Assembly: GCA_029959085.1 (NCBI GenBank)
Contig: JARWIR010000039.1
Coordinates: 992,001 to 1,056,000, forward strand
From: Nemophila menziesii
Taxonomy: Eukaryota; Streptophyta; Magnoliopsida; Boraginales; Hydrophyllaceae
DNA: 64,000 nucleotides
Direction of reading: 5' to 3'
Shown here: positions 8,195 to 19,660 of the stretch, in pieces
Numbering within the stretch: the first letter of the stretch is position 1
Layout of the letters: each line of letters begins with the position of its first letter
Made by a program: the position numbers and the translations under genes
The notes under the pieces: generated by a model
What the model saw: only the letters and a program-made list of their open reading frames with translations
Database searches by the model: none
What the model was told of the DNA's origin: nothing

Positions 8195-11100
8195 TTGATG
8201 TACGGTGTTTCACTCCAAACTTTCGAAGAAAATTTCTCAGGGGAGCATTAAGGAAATGGGTACCTTTATCACTGATTAGAACACGTGGCGTACCATGTCT
8301 TGAAAAGGTGTTTGATTTTAAGAACTTAATCACGGTTTGAGCATCGTTCTTTGGTATTGCCACTGCTTCTACCCATTTTGACACATAGTCTACTGCAAGC
8401 AAAATATAAAGATTTCCATAGGAAGTAATGAAAGGTCCCATGAAATCTATTCCCCATACATCAAATATTTCAACTTCAAGAATATTATTAAGCGGCATCG
8501 CGTCTCTTTTTGATATGTTGCCAGTGAACTGGCATCTGTGACATGACTGGACATAACGATGACAATCTTTGTGTATTCTAGGCCAATAGAACCCGGATTG
8601 AAGAATTTTAGCCGCGGTTCTATCGCCTTTAAAGTGACCTCCATAAGGTGAACTATGACAACCTTCAATGATCTTCTCCATTTCACCTTCATGCACACAT
8701 CTTCTAACCACTTGGTCACTACAAATCTTCCAGAGGTACGGTTCATCCCAATAATACTCCTTGGCCTGGTGATTTAATCTTTGTCTTTGTTGTGGGTGGA
8801 TATCTTTGGGAAAGACACCACTCACAATGTAGTTGACCAGATCTGCATACCATGGCACAAAAGCATGTTTAATAGCAAAAAGTTGTTCATCAGGGAATAC
8901 CTCTTTAACCAACAACGGTTCTTTGTTCGCATCAGATCCTTCGAGCCTTGATAAATGATCAGCAACTTGATTTTCGCATCCCTTTCGGTCTCGAATATCT
9001 ATGTCGAATTCTTGAAGTAATAGTACCCATCTAATAAGACGCGGCTTAGCGTCCTTTTTCTCCATGTGGTACCTTATAGCTGAATGGTCCGTGTATACAA
9101 CAGTTTTCTTCCCAACCAGATAGGAACGAAATTTATCAAAAGCATAAACCACGGCCAACATCTCTTTCTCCGTCACTGTATAATTCATCTGGGCAGCGTT
9201 GAAAGTCTTACTTGCATAATAAATCGTGTGTAAAATCTTGTCTTTCCTCTGTCCCAACACAACACCCATAGCTTGATCACTAGCATCGCACATAAGTTCA
9301 AACGGATCTTTCCAATCAGGAGGTATAACAATAGGTGTAGAGATCAGTTTCTCTTTAATCGTCAAGAACGCTTGAAGACATTCTTCAGTGAAATTCAAAG
9401 GAGTATCCTTTTCAAGTAAAGAGCAAAGCGGTTTGGCGATCTTGGAGAAATCTTTAATAAATCTTCGATAAAATCCTGCGTGACCCAAGAAACTTCTCAC
9501 TCCTTTAATAGAAACTGGAGGTGGTAGTGTTTTGATAACTTCAATTTTAGCACGATCAACCTCCATCCATGCCTTCGAAACTTTATGTCCCAACACAATT
9601 CCCTCTTGAACTATGAAGTGGCATTTTTCCCAATTAAGCACAAGATATTTTTCTCTACATCTCACAAGAACTTTCTCAAGATTACTCAAACTATCATCAA
9701 AACTATCTCCAAACACCGAAAAATCATCCATAAAAACCTCCAAATATATATCAATCATGTCCCAAAATATCGCCATCATGCACCTCTGGAACGTGGCAGG
9801 TGCATTGCATAAACAAAACGACATTCTTCTATAAGCAAAAGTACCAAACGGACATGTAAAAGTTGTTTTGTGTTGATCGAGGGGATCCACACAAATCTGA
9901 TTATAACCCGAATATCCGTCAAGGAAACTATAATATTCTCTCCCTGCAAGTTTGTCTAGCATCTGATCAATGAATGGTAGCGGGAAGTGATCTTTCTTTG
10001 TTGCTTTGTTCAGTCTTCGGTAATCCATGCACACTCGCCACCCCACAACTGGTCTTGATGGTATGGCTTCGCCTTGATCATTAAGGATGGTAGTGATACC
10101 TCCTTTCTTCGGAACACATTGTACTGGACTAACCCAATCACTGCTAGCAATCGGATAGATAATTCCTACGTCTAACAACTTGATAACTTCTTTCCTCACT
10201 ACTTCTTTCATAGCTGGCATGAGTCTTCTCTGTCCTTCTATAGATCGCACACCTTCGTTCTCAAGAATGATTTTGTGTTTGCAAACGGAAGGACTAATTC
10301 CCTTGATGTCGGCAATAGTCCATCCGATTGCTTCTTTGTTTGCTCGAAGTACTTGAAGTAGCTTCTCCTCATAAGGACCTGAAAGGTTAGCAGAAATAAT
10401 AACAGGCAAAGTTTTATTCGTACCTAGATATGCATAGCGCAGATGATCTGGAAGTGGTTTTTCTTCGAGAACAGGTGGACATATTATAGATGGTTGTTTC
10501 ATTGGTCCAATGTCACCTGGTTCCCGAAGTAGTACTCGCACATTTGATCCTAATGCAGCAACATCTTCAGGGGGAATCTCGAGTTCCTCTGGTGATTCAA
10601 GTGCTAAGGCTTTGTCAAGATCATCATCTAAGCTTGCTTCATTGAAGACTTCTTGCGCCATTTTTTCGATGATATCTATTTTGAAGCACTCATCTTTTGG
10701 AATTGGTAATTTCATAGCCTGAAACATATTGAATCGTATCTGTTTGCCTTGTACTCTCATGATCAACTCACCATTCTCAACATCAATTAGTGTACGCCCC
10801 GTGGATAAGAATGGTCTACCCAAAATGATGGGGACATTCTTATCCGCGTCGTAGTCAAGAATAATAAAATCACAAGGAAAAATAAAAGAGCCAGCTTTAA
10901 CTAAAACAACTTCAATTTTACCTATTGGTCGTGAGAGGGAGCGATCCGCCATTTGTAATACCACTGATGTGGGTACTACTTCTCCAATGTTAAGCTTCTC
11001 GAACAGAGATCTAGGCATGAGATTGATGCTCGCGCCTAAATCACATAATGCTTTCCCGGTCCAACTGTCTCCAATGCCGATAGGAATTGTAAAACTTCCG

Positions 11101-11372
11101 GGATCTTCTAATTTTGGTGGCAACTCACTTTGACAAATAGCACTGCACTCCCTAGCCAATCCAATTGTTTCCCCAGTTTCTATACTTCGCTTGTTAGAGA
11201 GAATGTCGTTCATAAATTTAAGATAGGTTGGCATTCTCTTGAGAGCTTCAACAAGGGGTATATTAACTTCCAATTTCTTCAACATGTCAACGAACTTCTT
11301 GAATTCCAGGTCATTGTCCTTCTTTCTGACACGTGAAGGGTATGGTGGTGGAGGGCGTGTATTGAGTTCCAC
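8195..11372 (-). pseudogene. pol of element B: protease-RT-RNase H-integrase, truncated in integrase
   Basis: One long frame of about 1060 element-derived codons, in a different frame from gag. Numbering is from the first Met at 11372. Protease: D111-L-G-A-S and LGRPF at 184-188. Reverse transcriptase: about 400-590 with the catalytic FMDD at 547-550; MSFCLCNAP at 517-525 replaces the usual MPFGLCNAP. RNase H: D696, E736, D762. Integrase zinc finger: H906/H913 and C944/C947. Integrase core: D976 and D1035. The frame breaks after residue 1060, before the third acidic residue; the last nine codons come from flanking array DNA. The product would copy RNA to cDNA and integrate it, but without the third catalytic residue and C-terminal domain integration is not possible. 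Confidence 0.9.
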
Positions 11373-11446
11373 TGGTTTTCTTGTTTGATCAGGTGCCCCG
11401 GCTTGAACACTCTTTGGTTTAATTACCTCCTCAACTGTATCTTTGA

Positions 11447-12820
11447 TTATTTTCTCCCCCTTTGTTCTGGAATAGGGATTGGTTCTTGTTCTGGTTCTGG
11501 TCTTGGTGGAGGTAGTTGTTTTCCACTTCGCAACTCAACTGCATGGCAAGAATCGTCTCTAGGAGCAATAGTATCACTTGGGAGTTGCCCTTTCGGCCGA
11601 TTTTGTAATGAACTCGCCAGATGTGATATAGTACGCTCTAGTTGCTTGATAATCTTATCCTGGGTTTGAACTTTCTGTTGGTTCTGATTCATTTTCTCAG
11701 CTGCTTGCATCAATTTAGCCATACTCAATTTCAAGTTTTGGATTTGATCTTGTTTTGCCAGTTGCATTGATTGTTTTGGTGGATTTTTCTTTGGTTCTTG
11801 ACAAGCATTCTCGATAATGGGTGCCTTTTTCTGAATAGGTTTTGGTGGAGTATAAGATTGAAGTTGGGGTTGATGTTAAGTTTCTTGTTTTCTGACCCAA
11901 CTCTTTTGCTGAGGAGGTTGTTGATAATTAGTGTAGCTTTCTTGAGGATTAGTATAACCATTAGAATAATAGTTATCTTGAGGATATATCACAGAAGCTA
12001 TTGCTGGATTATTAATACATCCTTCCCACACATGATTTCTTGATCCACAACCAGGACACGAAGGAATTGTGCGTACCGTATTCACCTGAGCAATTGTTCG
12101 GGCTTGTTCTTGTAGTTGTTCGAGTTGTTTAGACAATTATTTAAGCTTCAGAGACTCTGAATTGTTTTCTTTTTCTGCTCTCTTTGGTCAACTTCTCTCG
12201 TTCTCAAGAATTCTTTCCATCCCCAACTCAGCCACTTCAGGATCTAGCAACACAAAACCTGCGTTACCTAACGAATCTGCTTTCTCTCTTGATTTATCAT
12301 TAAGGCCTCCATAAAACAAGGTTAAATAATATTCCGGCGAGGATCTACGATAGGGACATCTCGCCTTCTTCTCTGTAAATCGTAACCATGCTTCACCCAA
12401 ACTATCTTCGTCTTTCTGTATAAATTGTTCAAGCTCCAACATATCTTTTAAACGTCTACTAACCGGATAGAAACAGTCTAGGAATATTGTTTGAAGCTTG
12501 TCCCAATCTGGAATAACATGAGGGTATTGGGTATCATACCAATCGCTTGCACATCCGGTCAAGAAGAACTGGAACATCAGGTAATACACTTGCTCCCTAG
12601 TAACTCCTCTTACGATATAAGCATCACAGATCTGCATGAATTTCTGAATATATCGGATCGGATCTTGATGTGCAACTCCGCTGAATAATCCATGAGATGC
12701 AAATTGAGTTAGCATCCCTGGATCAGGTTTAAATTTTGCGGCTTGAATTTCTGGAGCGCGAATTCCTCGTGGCTCCACTCTGAACTCGATGGGTAGCTCA
12801 AGTCTCCTTGGGTTCTCCAT
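11447..12820 (-). pseudogene. gag of element B with three in-frame stops and a downstream frameshift
   Basis: It starts at ATG 12820 (MENPRRLELPIEFRVEPRG). The gag domain runs to about 12200, with the FLTGCASDW and GEAWLRF motifs. In-frame stops are at 12188-12190 (TGA where relatives have Trp), 12137-12139 (TAA) and 11876-11878 (TAA where element C has Tyr). An intact CCHC knuckle (CPGCGSRNHVWEGC) lies between the second and third stops. A frameshift between 11447 and 11372 separates gag from pol, which in this lineage normally form one frame. Gag would be the particle protein; this copy cannot make it. Confidence 0.85.
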
Positions 12821-12921
12821 CTATAACTAAATCTGATAAACAAAAACTAAAAACAAAAGCGTAAAATAGAACTAACTGAAATTAAAAGCACAAGATATAT
12901 GCACAAGGACTAACGATGTAG

Positions 12922-12939
12922 TTCCCGGCAGCGGCGCCA
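12922..12939 (-). other. Primer binding site of element B
   Basis: On the minus strand TGGCGCCGCTGCCGGGAA begins six bases after the LTR end CCACCA. It resembles the Athila/Tat-type PBS described as complementary to the 3' end of tRNA-Asp (family knowledge). Confidence 0.75.
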
Positions 12940-12945
12940 AAAACT

Positions 12946-14258
12946 TGGTGGGGCCTAGGGTGTGATAAAATAAGAGATAATTAACGTGAAAATAACACCC
13001 TAAACTACACGGTTCTGCAAGTATACAGATCGTATGCAAGTTTTAGTTAAAAGATTAAGATTCGTTCCACAGAGACTACAGAGGTTAGGAGAATCTTATG
13101 CAAATACCAAGTGCGAATAAATTAAAGATAGAACAACTAAACGTAAATAAAAGTAAAGACAAGTAAAGATGGATTTGAGCAAATAATTAACTAAATCAAA
13201 CTAAGAATTAAAAGACATAAAATAAATACGAAAGAGAAGTGATATGAGAATATAGCTCAAGTTATTAGCATGTAATCCCCACTAGTTTTGCCGTTCTAAA
13301 CATGTAAGGGTGAATTATGTAGTATTTCCCTAATCAGTCCCAATTCGCTATCGGTAGTTTAAAATAGGATTTACCTGTGTCAATAAGGCTTCCTAAGCAA
13401 ACTTTTCCTGTAATTGGTAAATAGTCACAAGAACTAAACCGTAGTGATTATCTAGGTAGGTTGGGTTATCAGATCAGACCTAATACTAGACGTTATGTGC
13501 TAAACATGCAATTAAACACCGTTTTCAATGGTGACCTATTTACTAGATGGTAATTCTATATGGCGGCCGTCCAAAAGAACACAGAATATAAATCCAAACA
13601 CATAAACAGAGAATAAAAACTATAATTCTATTTAAAATATTAAATTCCCAATTAGATATATGTCAATCAAAACTAGGGTTCATACATATATGCTAAAACT
13701 CAAGCTAAAGAAATTTAGTTCATGAAAGAAAAGAAAGAAATTACAAATCTAAAGGTAGAAGAAGACATTGTTGATGACAGCTCCTTCCAGACTTCTCTCT
13801 TGTGTTGTAAGCTTCCTCTTAGTTTAAGGTTTCACCAAGGATGATTTAAGAGTGTTAAGAGGTTGTATTTATAGTGTATAGGTTGACCTAATTCGTTTCT
13901 TTAGAGACAAGTTAAGTAATGGACTCCTAGCCCAACTCAAATTCGTAAGGAAATAAAGATAAACACTGCTGGACCGTTTTGAGCATATCTTCTTCGTTAT
14001 TGGTCGGATTGAGCTCCATAAGATACCAAAAGAATCGCAACAGAATTATCTTTGCGCCTATGAAAGGAAATTACCAAAATCGGCCTATTTCTTGGATGAA
14101 ATCGCACATCTTTAGGCGTGTACTGCAGAATCCTAGATTAGGCAGCTTTTCCTTTTCCATGTTTTTAGCATTTGTTTCCTTTATCTCCAATTTCCATGCA
14201 TATCTCTTTCCATAAGTTGTAGTCTTTGACTTGGACTCTAATTAATCTCCATAATTAT
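12946..14258 (-). repeat. 5' LTR of element B, inner part (1313 bp)
   Basis: On the minus strand it ends CCTAGGCCCCACCA just before the PBS. TATA-like sequence is at 13866-13873. It is broken at 14258 by the LTR insertion at 14259; the remainder is at 15792-15978. Confidence 0.85.
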
Positions 14259-15786
14259 TGATGTCTCCTCATTTGTGATAGATTAATGTTAGGATGAGAC
14301 ATCATTTTAAGTGATTTAGAAGTCAATAATGTCGATTTTCTTGAGTTTTAGTGCACTTTCCTATTTTGAGTCTTGATTTGTAGAAATATTATTTTTAGAG
14401 CATATTGGGTTTAATTGTTTATTTAGTGTGTAGCTTTAAAGATAATTATGGAGCTTAATTAGAGTCCAAGTCAAAGACAACAACTTATGGAAAGAGATTT
14501 GCATGGTAATCGGAGATAAGGAAACAATTGCTAAAAAGATGGAAAAGGAAAAGCTGCCTAAATCTGGGATTCTGCATACACGTCCAAAGATAGGCGTTTT
14601 TACCTAAGAAAGAGGCCGATTTTGGTGATTTCCTTCTGCGTGGTCTAGATAATTCTGTTGCGATTCTTTTGGTATCTTGTGGAGCAAAATCCGACCAATA
14701 ACGAAGAAGATACACTCAAAACGGTGCAGCAGTGTTTATCTTTATTTCCATACGAATTTGAGTTGGGCTAGAAGTCCATTACCTTAACTCTTCCTCAAGA
14801 AAACGAATTAGGTCTTCTAAACACCTATAAATACACCCTTATATCACTTGTAAATAATCCTTGCCTCATAGTAATTAGTTCTTAAGGTTTTATTCTTCCA
14901 GTTTATTGTAGAGAGCAAGATGATGTCTTTTGTAATTTCTTTTAGTTTATTTCCATCAGGTATGAACTAAACTTCCCATAGCTTGGGTTTTTGCATATGT
15001 ATAATCTATGAATTCTAATTCTTCTATCTAAGTTTCTTTGGAAATTATATGTTTTAATCTGATATTAGCTACTTACTTTATATTTGTTTATGTGTTTTGA
15101 TTTATTGTCTTTCCTAGAACTGATCACTTTAGGATTGTTTTAATAGTAGTTAGATGGTCTCCTTGACATGGTGTTTAACTATTGAACCACCACATAATGT
15201 CTAGTGTCGATAGCAGTTCTGACAAAACATACTTCTAACTAGATAGTCATTAGGGTTTGTTTTAACCACCGTATCACCAAGATTGCAGTATTTGCTTAGG
15301 GCCTTAGTGGCGTTTGATAACCCTATTTGAAATCACTTCTTGGTTGTGACGTAGCCCCCTTAGTCGCTCTCAAGGTCTAAGCTTGGGGAATTTAGAATCC
15401 TGACTAAGTATTACCAAGAGCTAATATTCTCCTTTATTATCTAGATTTATAGATAGAATTAGAAGGATTAATGCATACTAGCAAAACCTAAGCTATACTT
15501 CTCATCTCATATTCTTAATCTTTTACTTTACTGTTTATATTTTCTTAGTTTTAATTCATAATTTCGAAATCTGTTCCCTTTACTTTCCTGTTCTCTAATT
15601 ATTTTCTTTTACTCGTTATTTCTACTCACACGATTAACACACTTAAGTCCCTGAGAACGAACTCTATTTATCATTAAAACTTGCATACGTCCTGTAATAC
15701 TTGCAATACTGTGCCTGTCTAGGGTGAGAGTGCGTAGTTTCTTGGCTTAATTTTATCTTATTTGTATCACACCCTAGGCGACACCA
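14259..15786 (+). mobile_element. Solo LTR of the element A family inside the LTR of element B (1528 bp)
   Basis: TGATGTCTCC...GGCGACACCA, flanked by the perfect 5-bp target duplication ATTAT (14254-14258 and 15787-15791). There is no internal element sequence. It has the same insertion point, orientation and length as element A's LTR at 6296-7823, so it looks like a duplicate of the same insertion that lost its interior by LTR-LTR recombination. Confidence 0.9.
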
Positions 15787-15791
15787 ATTAT

Positions 15792-15978
15792 CTTTAAAGC
15801 TACACACTAAATAAACAATTAAACCCAATATGCTCTAAAAATATTATGTTCCTAAATCAAGACTCAAAATAAGAAAGTGCACTAAACTAAGATAAAATCA
15901 ACCTATAAACTAATAAATAAGCCTAAAATGATGTCTCAGAAGTATATATTTTATTATCACAAATGAGGAGACATCAGC
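15792..15978 (-). repeat. 5' LTR of element B, outer 187 bp
   Basis: On the minus strand it starts TGATGTCTCCTCATTTGTG and continues into 14258 after removal of the solo LTR and one ATTAT. The array flank GCAAAAATTC follows at 15979. Confidence 0.85.
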
Positions 15979-16194
15979 AAAAATTCGGAGAAAAATAATT
16001 GAAAATAAAACAAAAAAATATTTGACTGAATCTTGCAAAGTGAATGATCTTGACAATTCAAGTGTTTTAACATCACGATTGAGAGAAGGTTTTGAGTGAT
16101 AATTATTCATTAGGTATCCAAAAAGTCATATAGACCAGAGAATATGGTTGAGAATGGATTAGAAATAAACTTAAGCTTATGAATGTGTTGTTAG

Positions 16195-17060
16195 TTTAAG
16201 TAAGGAGAGCACGTTAAGACTACTTGCATCATCTTCATTACACCAAAGAATCACCAGTGTGGAAGATCATATTATAGCTTGTCCTTAGCGAGTCGATTGC
16301 ATGTTACCCTCTTTACATGGCATTCAAATACATCTCTTGTCACTAGACTATTATATGTGAATGAGTTGGAAAAGATTTTCCAATGCACAATGCAGAATAT
16401 GCCAACATCTTTTAGAAAGAGTGAGATTGGAATTCACCATTCATCATCCTTATCGCAAGATTGTGCGACCAGAAAGGATGCTCACTGGTCAGAGTTTTCA
16501 GAGTAGGAAACCGGTGCCAGATTTGTTGTGCCTTTGAATCTTTTGAGGAGCTAAATGTGGAACACCAAGTCGATATTTTAATAAGGAATAATCTCCACAT
16601 TGTAGGCGACTGGACCTATTTTTTTTAAATGCGGAAAGAACCATAAAATCGGCGACAAAGTTTTGTATTTAAGTGACCTCTAATTGATAATTCTTGATAC
16701 GGATTTAATTTCACCCACGCAAGTTCATTTGCTTCAAATGATTCTAGCAAAATGTTTTATGCAAATCTGGGCACAAAGTGAATTCGTTTATAACTATAGT
16801 AAGGTGTCTTTGACCTGTAAGACTGAATCAACTGCTTCATTGTGGAAGAACCTGGAACATAATGAATAATAGCTGGTGAAATGTGACCATATAGAGTTTG
16901 AAATAGGGTCATTCTGGAAAATGTGTGAAGAGATGTTTTGTACCAGAATTCTGTCCAAGGTAAGAACCTTTGCGTGGAGTGTCAGAGACAGAGCACCAAA
17001 GATAGTGTTCAAACCCATTCTTTACGATTTCATCTTGCCTATCACTTTAGGGTGATATGC
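16195..17060 (+). other. Coding-like remnants of an unrecognised gene, unit 1 (homologues at about 21955-22800 and 27350-28205)
   Basis: Short open stretches conserved among the units include KCFMQIWAQSEFVYNYSKV (about 16750-16805) and FWKMCEEMFCTRILSKVRTF (about 16912-16971). Stops and frame changes differ between copies, so none is a working gene. I do not recognise a family. They could be exons of a captured host gene or decayed transposon coding sequence. Confidence 0.35.
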
Positions 17061-17208
17061 ACTACTTTTTGCTGATGTAGTACCATGTAGTTTGAACAAT
17101 TCCTTCCAAAAAGACACCGTAAAAATCACAAAAGGCCATGACTGTTGGGTTAGGGTAGGGAGAGAAAAAGGGGATAGAGATTTTAGGATTTATGATTTAT
17201 GTGTGTAA

Positions 17209-17212
<4 letters not shown>

Positions 17213-17243
<31 letters not shown>
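17213..17243. repeat. (AT)n microsatellite, expanded only in unit 1
   Basis: About 15 AT repeats; the same place in unit 2 (about 22971) and unit 3 (about 28366) has only about 4-5. Confidence 0.85.
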
Positions 17244-17246
<3 letters not shown>

Positions 17247-17419
17247 AGTAAAATCATAAATGAGTGTATAATGAGTAGTTGGAAAATAGATTTATAGTGT
17301 TAAATCTTCCAATCAACCTTTAGTAAGAAGAGTGAATTGAAATGACAGGTTTGGATTGGGGTTTTCAAGACTCATTAGATATTTTTTATTTTTTAATCCA
17401 TCATTTAATCTTTTTGATA

Positions 17420-18631
17420 AAAGAAGTCGAAATTTAAAAAGAAAGGAGGTTTGGGAATACCAAATATTGAAGATCTAAATAATGTATGCCTTTTGTTCAC
17501 CTTTTGGAGAATGTATGCGCAACCGAATAACCTGTGGAATATGTGGGTACATCATAATATTATTAAATGCAAATGTATATGGAGTATTGACATGAAGCAA
17601 TCACACTCTTGGATATGGAAGCAACTTATGAAGATAAGGTACATTGCTTATAATTTTATCTTTCATAAGGTGAAAAATGGTAACAACACTTTTATTATAT
17701 GGGATAAATGGTTAGAAGGAAAAAGTATGCAGGAAGTTCTTGGTATTGAGATTGATAGGTATAATATTAATTGTGATAGAACTATTAAAAGCTACTATGG
17801 TAGAGATAGATGCAGACTACCTCCTTGGTATGGGTAAATTGTTACCTTGCATTACCATTATTAAACTACAACAAGGGTATGATCTTATATTTTCGACCAT
17901 AAGCACAAAAAGAGGATTTTCATTTAAGAAAACTCAAAACAAAATTGTTAGTAACAATGATGAAGTTAAGTGGTTCAATATTGTATGGTCCAAGTTAAAT
18001 ATTCTGAGGTGTTCCATTGTAGCTTGGCTGGCTATTTAGGATAGGTTACCTACCAAGTCCATGATGATTAGTTGGGGCCTTCAAATTGATCTTTTATCTG
18101 AAGAGGTGGAGCATATGTTTTTGAACTGTTCTTTCGTAAAAAGAATTTTAAGTAAACTGCTTAAAGCCTGCAATATTAAAAGCAATCCAACTAATTTAGA
18201 AGCGTTAATTGAAGATATTCTGCAGTTATCTTGTGATGAGATTATTGGTATTGCGAGTATTCTACTTACAACTTATATATATTGCATATGGTGGGAGAAA
18301 AATGAAAGTGATCATTTAAATAATAGACAAATTGAAGAACAATTGTATAAGAAGATTGGTTGAATGGTGTGTGTTAAGCTGAAAAAAGAAACTAAAGTGG
18401 ATTTAGTATAAAAGCTGAATACCACTTTCGGATTGGGCTAAAAAGCTTGTTGAGCCAATTTTTTTTATCTCATATTCCTTTGAAAGCTTGTAATATTTTA
18501 ACTTGTAATAGTTGTATTAGCCTTAATTAATTAGTTTTTTTGGGTTTTAGTTTGTAGCAGGCTAGAAAAAGTTATGTCAAGATATTTGAAGTTGATTTTA
18601 ATAAACAAAATTATTTACTGATAAAAAAAAC
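17420..18631 (+). mobile_element. 5'-truncated L1-type LINE fragment, unit 1
   Basis: It begins in the end of the RT domain (KKGGLGIPNIEDLN), continues through WVHHNIIK and NGNNTFIIWDKWLEG, and reaches a zinc-binding RT-associated segment (VEHMFLNCSF, about 18106-18135). Frames are broken at several places. The 3' end has a TTAATAAAC-type tail and a short poly-A at about 18622. Homologous copies at 23150 and 28545 show it predates the array. Confidence 0.75.
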
Positions 18632-18938
18632 TAGACAATAGAATCCAGAGATATACAAACATAACACAAATATTGTTTTAAAAAATAAAAAAAACTACAT
18701 GTGTTTTATTTAAAACAGTGTAGTTGTCCTTCAATAGTCTCTTGAAGTTGTTATATAACATATGCATTCCACTAAATAAAACAAATTATATTCTTATACT
18801 TGTCCTTTAAATTACAGTTGATCATTTTTCCCATGCCCTATCATTTTTACTAAGCCGATAACTCATTTTTACTAAGGAGTTCACCTTTTTCTTAACCTAG
18901 ATAAAAACACAGGAAATCTAAGGAATTAATTTTTGCAG

Positions 18939-19660
18939 ATAAATCAGTTGGTGGAGAATGTGAATAATATCGAAGATGCTTTGCTTGATATAGGAGACTC
19001 TCTCTTGAGTAGTGATAGTTCAGATGATCTGGGTAATATAAAAGACTCTCTCTTGAGTAGTGATTGTTCATTAGAAGATAATAGTTTATATCTCGAATCA
19101 AAGATGAATTTGTAAGTAAAAGTCATTACAACATATTCTATTTATAGTTTCTAAAAATATTGTTCATGCCGATGCTAACTAAATATCATTAATTGTGTTA
19201 TTAAGGAAACTAACATATATATTAATGTTTGGTTTAGGGTCGCTAATTCAGCACGCCAGCTCTCAGGTGCTCTAGAGATACCCATGATAGATGATCTAGA
19301 GTTTTCGAGACAGTATACTCGTTACTTGGAGGTAAATTTTTTAAAATATTTTTTCCATCATTTGATTTTGCCTTAATCCATGCTCATGATTTTATTAATG
19401 TGGGTTTTTTGCCAGATGACTGGAGCTTTTAACACCAAGATAGATCTTATGGTTTCCCGCCTCAAAAAGCTTGAGGACGATGGTGGAGGTGCACATCTCA
19501 AATTGAGCGACTGAACGAAGCAAGCCAGGTAGGTGGGGAGCAACTAAATGAAGAAGCAGTAGTTAATACGATTGTTCCTACAGGTCCTTTACTTGTTATT
19601 AGAGGAAGTACTGGAGTCAACTCTAAGTTCGAAATTGGTGGTTCATCTGGTTCTTCGTAA
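18939..19660 (+). pseudogene. Three-exon gene fragment of unknown family, copy 1
   Basis: Exon-like block 1 (18939-19111) follows TTTTTGCAG and ends at GTAAGT; it encodes an acidic Ser/Asp/Leu-rich segment (NIEDALLDIGDSLLSSDSS). Block 2 (19238-19331) lies between TTTAG and GTAAAT and encodes SARQLSGALEIP. Block 3 starts at 19416 after TTGCCAG and encodes MTGAFNTKIDLMVSRLKKLE. It then runs in another frame through QIERLNEASQVGGEQLNEE to a stop near 19660. The splice-site pattern argues for a captured host gene. Frame changes after the DDGGG stretch suggest a missed intron or decay. No family recognised. Confidence 0.5.

Larger units (their letters stand above)
8195..15978 (-). mobile_element. 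Element B: Athila-type LTR retrotransposon with degenerate gag-pol, 3' part missing, 5' LTR split by a solo LTR
   Basis: On the minus strand: 5' LTR (15978 to 15792, then 14258 to 12946), PBS (12939 to 12922), gag, protease, RT, RNase H, and integrase cut off at 8195. The rest of integrase, any second ORF and the 3' LTR are absent. The right flank GCAAAAATTCGG matches intact array units reading GTGAGCAAAAATTC, so B was inserted in the tandem array. Confidence 0.88.
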
